DNA from: Candidatus Peregrinibacteria bacterium GW2011_GWF2_39_17
GTDB taxonomy: Bacteria > Patescibacteriota > Gracilibacteria > UBA1369 > UBA12473
DNA length: 64,000 nucleotides
Assembly (NCBI GenBank): GCA_000993615.1
Contig: LBWM01000001.1
Location: 87,970-151,969, forward strand
Direction of reading: 5' to 3'
Numbering within the stretch: the stretch's first letter is position 1; every line of letters begins with the position of its first letter. The notes beneath the pieces were generated by a model. It made no database searches. It was not told the DNA's origin and saw nothing but the letters and a program-made list of their open reading frames with translations. Made by a program: the position numbers and the translations under genes. This document shows, piece after piece, positions 53,378 through 62,560 of the stretch.

Positions 53378-54928
53378 CTAGTGGACGAGAGGACTGAAGC
53401 TGTCGCGATCGTAATCGCCGGAGTCGAACCCGGCCGGCGCGTCTTCGATTTCCCCCGGCCAGAAGTAAGCCGGCCATCCGTCCATATCCGGGTCCAGACC
53501 GTCGGCGCCGGGCCCTCCAAAGAGGCCGATGTCGGACATGGAGCCGTCCGGGTCGAGGATTGCGGGGTCACCCGCGTTGACAAACGGAGAGGTGCGCGCA
53601 ATGTGGTATCCGTCCTGAGCGAACTCAATGTCCAGGAAAAGGACCCCCTCTCCAATGGTTCCGTCCAGGTAGCCCCCTCCGAATCCGGAATATTCAGCCA
53701 AGCAGGCCCCACCGAGACAATCCACCGTATTCCCGCTATAGAAATTCAACATGTAAGCCTCTCCTCCATCCTTCACGTAGACACTGCTGTTGGTCATCGT
53801 TTCCGGGATGAGCACGTTAATCATCTCTCCATAGCCGGTCATGATGTACAAATCCGTTCCAATCCCGGCAACCGTCCAGTTGTCCTGCATCAACACGTTT
53901 TCGAGACGTACCGTCCCCCTATAAACCATGATGCCCCCCCCGCCTCCGTAGGCGTGGAGGATGGAGTTGTTCATGAACACCGAGTTGGTTACCACCGCTT
54001 CCGCTCCCTCAGACACGTAGAGTGCCCCTCCGGAACCGGAACCACTGGCACCCGCCTCGTTCGCCACAAAAACACACCCGCCGATGCTGGCGCGAGCACC
54101 TGGATTCAGGTGTATTGCTCCACCATAATGACCTGCAATGTTGCGATAAAAAACGCTGCCTTTCACTTCCACATAGCCGCGTTCTACCCAAACCCCTCCT
54201 CCGTAATTGCTTCCTTGACTGTCCTGGATGGTGAACCCATCCAGGACAAAATCCGTCCGGGAGTTAATGAGTCCATCGCAGCAAGTCTGAGTCCCTTCTA
54301 GGATCGTGGACAGGGCGCTATGGGTTGAACGTAGATTCACCGAATTGTCGACATCGACGCTCTCTGCATAGATCCCCGGGCCCACCCAAATTGTAGTCCC
54401 CTCAATAGCTGAATCCACGGCTTGTTGAATTGTGGGGAAAAAACTGTTCGGCAGTCCCACAAAGGGATCAGGCCCCCCCCCGTAGCTTGCCGCACAGTCC
54501 TTATCGTACTCATCCCCTTCCATGTCCAGAGCGCCCGGATAAAAAGAGGGATCCTCATCGTTGCAGTCACCTCGGCCTGAGGCTATCGATACGTCCGGGG
54601 CGTGACACTCCACAACCCCGCCCTCCTCGTCCCCGAACCCATCGCTGTCCGCGTCGCGGTACCAGGGACTCTCGTCGATCAGTTCGTTGCAGTTGTTGTC
54701 GATTCCGTCACAGGTTTCGGGGACGCTTGGCCCATAGATGACCCCGTCGCAGTCGTCGTCCACCTCGTTGCACAGCTCTGCGGCTCCGGGGTGGACAGCA
54801 GGATCCGCATCATTGCAGTCTCCCCCATCCTCGGTATACCCGTCGCCGTCATCGTCAACGGCCGTCGGGCATGACTCGCCCATGGCCAGTATGGCCAGGG
54901 GCACCAGCAACCAAAGTTGCTTCTTCAT
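53378..54928 (-). CDS. MopE-like metal-binding / beta-helix secreted protein (foreign composition)
   Basis: A 516-aa exported protein. The start is the ATG before KKQLWLLVPLAILAMG, with AAAGGA upstream; the longer frame opens only with TTG. Next come MopE-type putative metal-binding repeats (DDDGDGYTEDGGDCND, ELCNEVDDDCDG, ETCDGIDNNCNELID), then a right-handed beta-helix region with many G-G-A/G-I/V strands (about 160-440), ending in a D-x-D-x-DG segment. Such proteins abound in Myxococcota and related bacteria. Codon use is GC-rich and unlike every other gene here. The cysteine at the signal end (ESC) does not make a good lipobox. Function: surface or secreted, otherwise unknown. Confidence 0.8.
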   Translation of the reverse strand: MKKQLWLLVPLAILAMGESCPTAVDDDGDGYTEDGGDCNDADPAVHPGAAELCNEVDDDCDGVIYGPSVPETCDGIDNNCNELIDESPWYRDADSDGFGDEEGGVVECHAPDVSIASGRGDCNDEDPSFYPGALDMEGDEYDKDCAASYGGGPDPFVGLPNSFFPTIQQAVDSAIEGTTIWVGPGIYAESVDVDNSVNLRSTHSALSTILEGTQTCCDGLINSRTDFVLDGFTIQDSQGSNYGGGVWVERGYVEVKGSVFYRNIAGHYGGAIHLNPGARASIGGCVFVANEAGASGSGSGGALYVSEGAEAVVTNSVFMNNSILHAYGGGGGIMVYRGTVRLENVLMQDNWTVAGIGTDLYIMTGYGEMINVLIPETMTNSSVYVKDGGEAYMLNFYSGNTVDCLGGACLAEYSGFGGGYLDGTIGEGVLFLDIEFAQDGYHIARTSPFVNAGDPAILDPDGSMSDIGLFGGPGADGLDPDMDGWPAYFWPGEIEDAPAGFDSGDYDRDSFSPLVH

Positions 54929-55316
54929 AGGACATTTCCTTTCTTCTTCGCCAGCCCATTCATTCAGGTTCTCTATAGGCTTAGGGCTGGCATCGTTCAC
55001 AAATGAGGCAGATCCCACCATGGGCCTTACCTCGGTTCCTCCAACGTCTTTCTTATTGCTACCAAACAGGTGATAGACGTCGGAGAAGGAGAGAAAAATA
55101 CTCAACCCTTGAGATTTTTTCCCTTTTTCCCCGAGTTTATCCCTATATAAAAAATCCTTTTTTTCAAAGAACCTATTTCACCAAAACCAGTTTGAGAAAT
55201 ACGTTACGGGAAAATTATATAACAATATTGCTTTTTTGCAATAGCAATCCACCCAAATCCTTATTTTTTCATTTTTTTGAAATTTTTTGTTCATGGGTTT
55301 TTGTTATAAAAAAAGC
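54929..55316. other. intergenic, right edge of the GC-rich island
   Basis: 388 bp without a gene I can support. 54929-55100 is GC-rich leader of the island gene; at about 55090-55110 composition returns to AT-rich. The last part carries a TTATAAA box (55304-55310) just before yraN. Confidence 0.6.
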
Positions 55317-55721
55317 ATGTCTTCTTATCTAAAATCGTCTTCGGTATCTGGAAAAACAGGAACCCGTAATTCTTATTGGCTGGGAAAATACGGAGAAGAC
55401 TTAGCGGCTCATTACCTGCGCAGTATAGGTTTTATTATCCTTTTTTCGCGGTTTCGGACTCGTCACGGAGACATTGATTTAATTGCTCAAACTGAAGAAA
55501 TACTGGTCTTTTGTGAGGTCAAGGCCAGAGCTTCGCAGCAATTTGGCAGAGGACTTGAGGCTGTAAATTACCTAAAATGGATTAGGTTATGCAAAGGAGT
55601 TTATGAATATTTGGACCGCACTGAATGGCAGGGGGATTTTCGAGTAGATGTGATTGAGGTTGAATTTTCTTTGCAAAATGAGATGATCAATTTGTGTCAT
55701 CTTAAAGATATTACATTTTAA
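55317..55721 (+). CDS. YraN/UPF0102-family endonuclease-like protein
   Basis: A 134-aa protein with YWLGKYGEDLAAHYLRS and the nuclease-like core HGDIDLIA...FCEVKAR, a PD-(D/E)xK arrangement. The family is widespread and its role uncertain, possibly Holliday-junction-type cleavage. Start: the ATG at 55317 is preferred to the one at 55293, because a TTATAAA box lies between them; the transcript would then be almost leaderless. Confidence 0.88.
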   Translation: MSSYLKSSSVSGKTGTRNSYWLGKYGEDLAAHYLRSIGFIILFSRFRTRHGDIDLIAQTEEILVFCEVKARASQQFGRGLEAVNYLKWIRLCKGVYEYLDRTEWQGDFRVDVIEVEFSLQNEMINLCHLKDITF

Positions 55722-55728
55722 ACTTGTT

Positions 55729-56811
55729 ATGAATTTTCACAAAAAAGCCTTGTTAATTGGAGCCATAACCATGCTGTTGATCTTGGGAATATTTTTATGG
55801 ATGGTGGTTTTAAATAAGGGGGTTTTAAAAATTAGTGCTCAGCCCAAGGGCACTTATTCTGTAACAATAACCGGTGGGCAAACTAAAATTCCAATTCAGA
55901 AAAACTGCGATCTTGATCCTTGCTCGATTTCTCTCCCTATTGGTAATTACAATATTTCTCTCAAAAAAGATGGATATTTAGAAGAGCAGGCTTCTGCCCT
56001 CATTCAGCGTGGCAAGGCAAGTGATTTATCTATAAATTTTATTTATATCCCACATGTCCAGGAATTAGACTCACTCGCTTCTTTAGATTTTTCTGAAAAC
56101 AGTGACCCGGATAATAAACTTTTTCAGTTTAAAATTGATGCTACCTATAATAAACAGCAACTTATTTATACTGAGCCTTCTTCCCAAAAACAGGTAGTCT
56201 GGGCTTATTTTGATCGTCCGCTTCAAAATCCGCTGGTTTTCCCGAATCCACAATATACAGAGGCCTTAGTAATAGATCGAGCAGAGGAAGATGAAATTAT
56301 TTATTTGATTGATGGGGTTAATTTTAGGCGTTCTTATCTTGGTACAATAAAAGAACTTAAATCTGTTTTATGGGATAAAATTAATTCTGATAATAACCAA
56401 ATTTTACTGGAAACTGGAGCAAACCAAAACACATTTTGGTTATTGGATATCAAAACTTCACAAATAACAAAATGGCCAATTGTTACCGATTTTCAGAAAA
56501 TAATTTGGGACAAAGATAAAACTTTAATTTTTGCAACTAAACAGGATTTACCTAAAATTAATGGAGACCAAAAACAAACATCACTAGATGCCTTAGAAAC
56601 TTTGCTAAGTGGGCAGTTTAATGATTTTTCTACGCAATTTTTTATTGGTCAATATACCCCAAAAGACGGCACTTATCGTGTTTTGTATCAGGCTCCTTCT
56701 TCTTTGGAAATCAATTATGAAAATACAAGTTTGAAATACAGTGAAATTGAAAATCGATTATTTTTTACTGATGGGGTAAAATTTTATGAGGTAACCACCC
56801 AAGGGTATTAG
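55729..56811 (+). CDS. membrane-anchored PEGA-like protein
   Basis: A 360-aa protein with one N-terminal TM helix (ALLIGAITMLLILGIFLWMVV), then a PEGA-like domain (about 33-95, with PIGNYNISLKKDGYLEE) and a beta-rich domain that may be a propeller. PEGA domains sit on bacterial surfaces and envelopes. It follows yraN by 7 bp. Its last 54 bp overlap the 3' end of the convergent membrane-protein gene. Confidence 0.7.
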   Translation: MNFHKKALLIGAITMLLILGIFLWMVVLNKGVLKISAQPKGTYSVTITGGQTKIPIQKNCDLDPCSISLPIGNYNISLKKDGYLEEQASALIQRGKASDLSINFIYIPHVQELDSLASLDFSENSDPDNKLFQFKIDATYNKQQLIYTEPSSQKQVVWAYFDRPLQNPLVFPNPQYTEALVIDRAEEDEIIYLIDGVNFRRSYLGTIKELKSVLWDKINSDNNQILLETGANQNTFWLLDIKTSQITKWPIVTDFQKIIWDKDKTLIFATKQDLPKINGDQKQTSLDALETLLSGQFNDFSTQFFIGQYTPKDGTYRVLYQAPSSLEINYENTSLKYSEIENRLFFTDGVKFYEVTTQGY

Positions 56812-57351
56812 GATTAAAAACGGAAAAAGTCGCCAGGAAAGTCGATCAAAAATTACAATTCTTAATGCTTCCAAAAAAGAAATTGGCTGACTGTAATAAG
56901 GTTGGAAAATTAATTGATCCGTATCTTGATAAGCCCTAGCTAATTCTATATTTCCGGAATTATAAGTGTTTGCCTTAATTGAAATTTGAAAGTCCTGATT
57001 TTGCGAATCACTAATCCCTGGAAATTTAAGCGTTGCCACTTTGTCCCATAGAGAAAAAGCAGAAAAGGTGGTAAGGTATTCTTCCCCTGTGCTTATTTGT
57101 TTTAGGCGTAAAGTGTAATGATCGAAGAGAGAAAATGAGCTTTGAGTCTGAGCGAAAATTCTAATTTGCGTTAAATTTTCATCTTGCGCCTTAAAAGTAA
57201 AATTAAAAGTTTCGGAGGGATGAATTATCACTAGATCTGATAATTGGAGATGCACCAAGTTAAGACGAATTGTGCGTAGGATTGTTTTGTTTTGATAAAG
57301 GGTAAGCAAAAAAGGTAATAGTAAGCAAAAAACAAAGATGATTAGCGCCAT
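56758..57351 (-). CDS. bitopic membrane protein, unknown
   Basis: A 197-aa protein with an N-terminal TM segment (ALIIFVFCLLLPFLLTLY), an extracytoplasmic beta-rich domain of about 120 residues and a C-terminal TM segment (LFPFLILIPLGGYLI). The frame upstream opens with TTG at 57399, which would add 16 basic residues. It follows the DUF2142 gene on the same strand and is probably co-transcribed with it. It overlaps the PEGA-like gene tail-to-tail by 54 bp. Confidence 0.65.
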   Translation of the reverse strand: MALIIFVFCLLLPFLLTLYQNKTILRTIRLNLVHLQLSDLVIIHPSETFNFTFKAQDENLTQIRIFAQTQSSFSLFDHYTLRLKQISTGEEYLTTFSAFSLWDKVATLKFPGISDSQNQDFQISIKANTYNSGNIELARAYQDTDQLIFQPYYSQPISFLEALRIVIFDRLSWRLFPFLILIPLGGYLIKFYPISKK

Positions 57352-57411
57352 TTTCTTAAATGTTTTCTTGAATAATTGAGGCGATTTTTTTAGCGGCAAG
57401 TTATTTTGAGA

Positions 57412-58722
57412 TTATAAATAAAAACGCGGAATAACAATGGCTCCGAGAAAGAAAAAATGATAAAAAAGGTAAAAAACAATAAGTCCAACGTAAAAATAAT
57501 TTTTTTGATGTGGCGTTAGCCATTGCTTGATGCCGCTTATAAAAAGATAAAAAAGAGGAGCAATTAAAAGAAAATAATATCGCCCTTGCACAAAACCAAA
57601 ATCAAGAATTGATTGGTGATCAGTTTGAATATTAGTTAGGGTAACTACAACTTCGTAAAATAAAATACAAATTAGGCTATAGGACTCTAAAGATAGGTTA
57701 GGGGTTTTTTTAAAATAGGATTTCATAATTCCGCCTAGGCTAAAAATAAAAAATAGGGCAAAAATTAACAAAAAAACAAAAGGTAAACTACCATCTTGGG
57801 TCCCATATTCCCCCCAAAATCCAGAAAAAAGATGTCCCCATCTTTCAATAAAAAGTACCTGCAAATTAGTCCAGGGGGTTTCCATGAAAAATGTTTTCAT
57901 TCCCGCAATTGGTATGGTGTAATGCGCTACTTTAAATAAAAACCACAAAAAGAGAGGAATCAGTCCCCCTAAAAAAAATAAGGCCCATGACCAACGTAAT
58001 TTTTTGGATATTATGAGCGCAAAAAAGAAGAAAAAAGGCAGAAAAATACCGGAAAGTTTAGTGGTTAGGCCGAGTATGCTTAAGAGGATTGCAAACAGCA
58101 TAAAACGATTGTATTTAGCAAAGACCCCTTTTTGACTTAGGAAACTAGTGGCGGTCCAAAAACTCAGTAAAAAAATAAAATTAAGCAACCCATCATAGCT
58201 AATTGTAATAGTGGAAATAATAAAAATTGGCTGGAAGCCGATCAGTAGCGTAAATAAAATTTGATCTTTTTTATCTCCAAAAAGTAGGGTTGAAATTCTC
58301 GCGATAACGTAAAAAGCCATACTAAATAAAATCGCTCCCAATATTCGCAAGGCATAGAATTGTAATTCCAGGTTATCCGGCATTATCGTCAAAACCAAAG
58401 ACGTTACTAAATAGTAAAGAGGAGAAATCATGAAATGCTCACAACCGTGGTCATAAAAATGGGGATCATCTCGGCGTCCACCCGTTTCCGGGCCAGCATA
58501 AGTACTTAAGGGATTAAAGCGGAGCGCAGCGGTTCGGTATACTTGCGCCATGGCATAAATTTCATTTCGACATTGAATTTGTGATGCTGTTGACCATAAG
58601 CGGACTTGCCCAAAATGAGCACTTTCATCCGTGCCCTGGAAAGGAGGTAAGATAAAAGCCCACAGCAAAGCTAAACTGAAAAAAAAGCAAATCCCCCATT
58701 TTAATTTTATGCTTTTTAACAT
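57412..58722 (-). CDS. DUF2142/GT-C-like polytopic membrane protein
   Basis: A 436-aa protein with about ten TM segments. PPFQGTDESAHFGQV after the first TM helix matches the DUF2142 pattern (P-x-G-x-DE-x-x-H) and the acidic catalytic loop of GT-C glycosyltransferases. It probably transfers sugar from a lipid-linked donor on the outer face. The ATG at 58722 is preferred because the longer GTG/ATG versions overlap the divergent gene start. It pairs with the bitopic protein gene downstream. Confidence 0.78.
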   Translation of the reverse strand: MLKSIKLKWGICFFFSLALLWAFILPPFQGTDESAHFGQVRLWSTASQIQCRNEIYAMAQVYRTAALRFNPLSTYAGPETGGRRDDPHFYDHGCEHFMISPLYYLVTSLVLTIMPDNLELQFYALRILGAILFSMAFYVIARISTLLFGDKKDQILFTLLIGFQPIFIISTITISYDGLLNFIFLLSFWTATSFLSQKGVFAKYNRFMLFAILLSILGLTTKLSGIFLPFFFFFALIISKKLRWSWALFFLGGLIPLFLWFLFKVAHYTIPIAGMKTFFMETPWTNLQVLFIERWGHLFSGFWGEYGTQDGSLPFVFLLIFALFFIFSLGGIMKSYFKKTPNLSLESYSLICILFYEVVVTLTNIQTDHQSILDFGFVQGRYYFLLIAPLFYLFISGIKQWLTPHQKNYFYVGLIVFYLFYHFFFLGAIVIPRFYL

Positions 58723-58762
58723 ACAATAACGCTCAGCCACTTGGCGCGGTAAAAGGATTTCA

Positions 58763-61705
58763 ATGAAAAAATTATATCCAAGCCTTAGCAATTTTACCAT
58801 CACAAGTCTATTAAAATTAATGCTGATTCTTTTTACGGTAAGCGGATTTCTGTTCGCACCTTTAGCGCAAGCTCAAAATTTAGAGTCACCTTTAGAGCAA
58901 GAAGTAGGCAATATTTTTAAGAATTATTTTGAAAAACATGAATTTCAAGTAGTAAATTATCCTTGTGTTGGGGCTCAATCTCAAAATTTCAATTTTAAAA
59001 AGGTTACCCCTAATAAATGGCACAGCTTTAATTTAGATGAATTATCCTTAAAAAATCTAGATAGTGTTTCTTTTGATGTTTTTGTAATCAATGAGGAAAT
59101 AGCCCCCCTAGTTTATGTGGCGCCATTAGATGAAGTAGGACAACCTTTAATTAATGAAGTAATAACATTAGGGGATGATTATACCTTTGCGGGAAGTCAT
59201 TTTTTGAAAAAATATCCTGGTCAGGATGAAGGGAAATGGGCTTGGTCCTGGGGATATCAGCAATTAACTGATGAGCAAAGTTTAATCCCAGCGGATATTT
59301 CCATTCAGTTAAATGACAAAAAGCAAATCGATATGGGTAAAGTTTGCTTAATAACCAGGGATGACGCTGCCAGCCCAGGAAATTTTTCCTTATTTGAAGA
59401 CGCTTTTTCTAAAGGTATGAATTTGGTAATTTTTGACAATGAAGCAATATTGAAATTTTTTAATGTCAGTTTTTACCAAGATGATATCCCGGAAAACAAC
59501 GAAATTATTGTTAATCATAATTATTTAACTTACATTAATGATTCATCTGGATTGTTAAAATCCCCCAAATGTTTGGGGCAAAATTTATATAGTCTTGAAA
59601 AAGATAATTATAGCTTGGTCAAGCAATGGCTTTGTTCGCGAAATGGGAGGAATCAGAATATAACTTTTATTAGTCCTGATTTTTTTGCGTTACCGGAAAT
59701 GACCAGGAATTTTGTTTTAGGATTAATTAGGAGTGGTGGAGATGCGGTAACTATTAGCGAAAACAGTGATCAAGCAGGAGAAAAAACAGTATTTTTAAAT
59801 CGAGTAGGTTTATATAAGTTGGTGGGATTTCTACTTATCATTATAAGCGCAATTTGGGTAATTATTTTTATAAAAAGATTTTTTAAATTTTTCTTAAAAT
59901 ACCGATTTCAAATTTTTCAAATTTATTTCAAATTATTATTAATAAGCGGTTTTTTATTGCTTATCTTATTTGGTTTGCAGACTTGGATCCCAGCGGCTAA
60001 GGAATCCATTTCGAAAATTCCCAATTGGTTTTATCGAGGATATATTATGATTTTTGTTTTAAGCAATTTAGGATTGTTTATAATTACTACCCGAACAAGG
60101 GAAGCTGTCAGGGTAAGGGTAGTAAATCTGCTGCAGAAATTTAATTTTGAAGAAAAGCTAGTTGCTCAATGGGGTAATAGGAGTTTTTTTATTTTCAGTA
60201 TAGTGTGGCTATATGCTTTTTTCTTTATTCCAGGGTTGCAATGGATCCCATTGCTGGGAGTTTTGTTTAGCTATGGTTTATTGCTTGCCATAAAACAAAA
60301 TCCTTTTCGGGATTATAAAGGAGAGAAAGAGTCTTTATTTATAAAGCCTTTAATTTTGTTGCCAATCGTTTTTGTTATTCTGGCTTTATTCCAAAATTTT
60401 AGTCATAATCCGATTTTAAATTGGGAAGCAGCGCAATTTGGGAATCCGCAATCAATCCAGGTTTTAAATCAGGATGGGCAACCCCTCAGTGCCACCTTTT
60501 TGTCTTTAGAGAAGGCAATTTTAATTGGAAACCCAATCATCTTATCGGTTACAAGGCCTACTGCTCTTTTAGGTTTTTTAAACAAAGAAGTATCCCTAAG
60601 TGTTACCCTGGAAAGTAATCAAGCTTTGGATTTAGCCCCTTATAATTTTAAAACAGCTAGCAAGAGAGAATTATTTGCTATTCCCTACTTAGATCAGCTC
60701 AGCTTAGTAGGTAAAAACGAAAAAGAAAATTTAAAACTCTATCGATTTTCACATTCCAGGACAATTTCTCTGCCCAAAAATGGAGGACTTGGTAAGATTG
60801 TAAATCAAATGCAAGAGGAAGATGTTTTGGCAAATTTATTACCTAATAGCCGGGATGAATATTTAAAAACCTCTTTTCAGCTTAATGAATCTGCGTCGCA
60901 GGAAACTATTTGGGATATACCTCTTTTAGGCAGTAATCCTTATGAATTTTATGCTGAATCGGAAAATGGCAATATTTCTATTAATATAAAAATAATTAAA
61001 AATGCCGAAATGGTCTTGGGTACGGAGTTTTTAGATTTTATTTTAATTGATAGGAATAATGCGGTTGTTGATGTTTTACGACAAGAAATTAATTTTAGTG
61101 ATGGAACAGGTGACCAAATTCAGGAAATTAATTATGAAGGTAAAGTAACTCCTGGTATTTACAAAATTAAAATTCAGAAAGAAGACGGCACTCAGGAATA
61201 TCTCAAAGAAGGTGAAAATGTTGGCTATATAATTAGTGCCATCACTATAAATACGCCCGTAATAATGCTTTATACTAATAAAATTTCTTTACCGAGTCAG
61301 GGGCAACTAATTGTAAAAAATATCGGCAAACAAGCCACCATTCACTTTGATGAACAGGGAGAAATTCTAAAAAGTTCAAAGGCTTTGCAAATTATTAATT
61401 TCCCTGAAGGTGGTGGGGATTTTGAGTCAGATGAAAAATTACTTTTTGCTTTATCTGCGGAAAATTGGCATTCACCTTTTAAAGTCTTAGTTACTCAAGG
61501 GATCAGCCCGTTGGCGGATTATTTAGTAACAGAATGGGACACCTTTGATGACGCGATTCAAGATGATAAAATGAATTGGACTTTTACGAACCATTTTACA
61601 GTTCCGGCAAACCAGGATACTTATCAATGGCTCTTAAGTACCCATAATCTCACTCAGCAAAGCTTAAAATGGCTGCTTAGTTCTGTTACGGTTAAATTTC
61701 TTTAA
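58763..61705 (+). CDS. large membrane protein with two extracytoplasmic domains, unknown
   Basis: A 980-aa protein: signal sequence (LKLMLILFTVSGFLFAPLAQAQ), an extracytoplasmic domain of about 300 residues, a block of five to seven TM helices (about 350-545), then a beta-rich extracytoplasmic domain of about 430 residues with Ig-like character. The start has a good AGGA site 6 bases upstream. No family is recognised. The order suits an envelope or polysaccharide-assembly protein: DUF2142 divergently upstream and nucleotide-sugar genes downstream. Confidence 0.75.
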   Translation: MKKLYPSLSNFTITSLLKLMLILFTVSGFLFAPLAQAQNLESPLEQEVGNIFKNYFEKHEFQVVNYPCVGAQSQNFNFKKVTPNKWHSFNLDELSLKNLDSVSFDVFVINEEIAPLVYVAPLDEVGQPLINEVITLGDDYTFAGSHFLKKYPGQDEGKWAWSWGYQQLTDEQSLIPADISIQLNDKKQIDMGKVCLITRDDAASPGNFSLFEDAFSKGMNLVIFDNEAILKFFNVSFYQDDIPENNEIIVNHNYLTYINDSSGLLKSPKCLGQNLYSLEKDNYSLVKQWLCSRNGRNQNITFISPDFFALPEMTRNFVLGLIRSGGDAVTISENSDQAGEKTVFLNRVGLYKLVGFLLIIISAIWVIIFIKRFFKFFLKYRFQIFQIYFKLLLISGFLLLILFGLQTWIPAAKESISKIPNWFYRGYIMIFVLSNLGLFIITTRTREAVRVRVVNLLQKFNFEEKLVAQWGNRSFFIFSIVWLYAFFFIPGLQWIPLLGVLFSYGLLLAIKQNPFRDYKGEKESLFIKPLILLPIVFVILALFQNFSHNPILNWEAAQFGNPQSIQVLNQDGQPLSATFLSLEKAILIGNPIILSVTRPTALLGFLNKEVSLSVTLESNQALDLAPYNFKTASKRELFAIPYLDQLSLVGKNEKENLKLYRFSHSRTISLPKNGGLGKIVNQMQEEDVLANLLPNSRDEYLKTSFQLNESASQETIWDIPLLGSNPYEFYAESENGNISINIKIIKNAEMVLGTEFLDFILIDRNNAVVDVLRQEINFSDGTGDQIQEINYEGKVTPGIYKIKIQKEDGTQEYLKEGENVGYIISAITINTPVIMLYTNKISLPSQGQLIVKNIGKQATIHFDEQGEILKSSKALQIINFPEGGGDFESDEKLLFALSAENWHSPFKVLVTQGISPLADYLVTEWDTFDDAIQDDKMNWTFTNHFTVPANQDTYQWLLSTHNLTQQSLKWLLSSVTVKFL

Positions 61706-61738
61706 ATTTTAATATCTGAAGAATAACATTTTACGATA

Positions 61739-62134
61739 ATGAATGCTTTCGTTTCCCGCTATTGTCAATTCTGGTTAATGAGTTTTGGAATTACTTCCTT
61801 AATTGCCTTAATCCTAGGTAAGGAGGATCGTGGCCTTATTATGTGGATATTCACGAGCTTTTCTTTAGGTGGGGCCATTATTTTGACGAGTAAAGAAAAA
61901 ATAGCAAATTGGAAACAACAATATTTACAGGTTTTTTTAGTAGATTTTTCCAGTGAAGAAATTGCTTGGATTAGCGGGCTTTTTATCGGGATAGAATTAT
62001 TTTCAACTTTACTTTATCTGCAGTTTGCTAATCTTATTTTTAGTTTAATATTGGGACTTTTGAGCGCCCTGGTGTTGCTTTTGTTTATTCTTATTTTAAA
62101 TAATGATCATTCTAATGAAATTAAAAATGATTAA
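61739..62134 (+). CDS. small polytopic membrane protein
   Basis: A 131-aa protein with four hydrophobic segments (for example FGITSLIALILG and ANLIFSLILGLLSALVLLLF). No family recognised. It is 33 bp after the 980-aa gene and its 3' end overlaps the next ORF. Confidence 0.65.
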   Translation: MNAFVSRYCQFWLMSFGITSLIALILGKEDRGLIMWIFTSFSLGGAIILTSKEKIANWKQQYLQVFLVDFSSEEIAWISGLFIGIELFSTLLYLQFANLIFSLILGLLSALVLLLFILILNNDHSNEIKND

Positions 62135-62507
62135 AAATTACGGGATTGAATTAAGCGTTATCGCAGTCGTCATAATTATCCTTTTTTTATTGTCTTGGGT
62201 TTTTATACCAGACATGACTCCTTTAATTTTCCTAAAAGGATTAGCGGGAATCCCTTTGCTGAGTATTGTACCCGGGTGGATTTGGGCGAATCTTTTTTTA
62301 GATAAAAAAGAAAAATTGACTATTCGTCTGGCTTATTCTTTTATGATTTCTATTGTAATTATCGGTTGGAGTGTTTACGCTCTTCGTGCTTTTTTCTTTT
62401 CCTCAATAACTAATTGGCTTATTATTTTAGCCTTAATTTTAGTAATTGGGAGTGGGCTTATTGCTAACTTAATTAAATCTTATTTTATCCCAATACGTAG
62501 TGAATAG
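62103..62507 (+). CDS. small polytopic membrane protein
   Basis: A 134-aa protein with three to four TM segments (IELSVIAVVIIILFLLSWVF, IPLLSIVPGWIWANLF, WLIILALILVIGSG). The start is uncertain: in-frame ATGs at 62103, 62115 and 62127 all overlap the previous gene. PLLSIVPGW resembles the N-terminal part of larger DUF1616-like membrane proteins, so it could be a shortened relative. Confidence 0.62.
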   Translation: MIILMKLKMIKNYGIELSVIAVVIIILFLLSWVFIPDMTPLIFLKGLAGIPLLSIVPGWIWANLFLDKKEKLTIRLAYSFMISIVIIGWSVYALRAFFFSSITNWLIILALILVIGSGLIANLIKSYFIPIRSE

Positions 62508-62560
62508 GGCATTTTAGCTCGATCATTACTTCTTACTCTTTACCATCCGAAATTTTTTTT

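Larger units (their letters stand above)
53150..55100. other. GC-rich island of foreign composition
   Basis: About 1.95 kb whose composition departs sharply from its surroundings: line 53401-53460 has 41 G+C in 60, against 17 in 60 at 55141-55200. It holds a single gene and GC-rich flanks. Natural transfer and an assembly chimera both fit. Confidence 0.8.

Noticed and set aside
53381-54301. 306-aa plus-strand ORF opposite the MopE-like gene
   Set aside because: Open only because of the GC-rich composition; no motif, and the minus-strand frame has clear metal-binding and beta-helix repeats.
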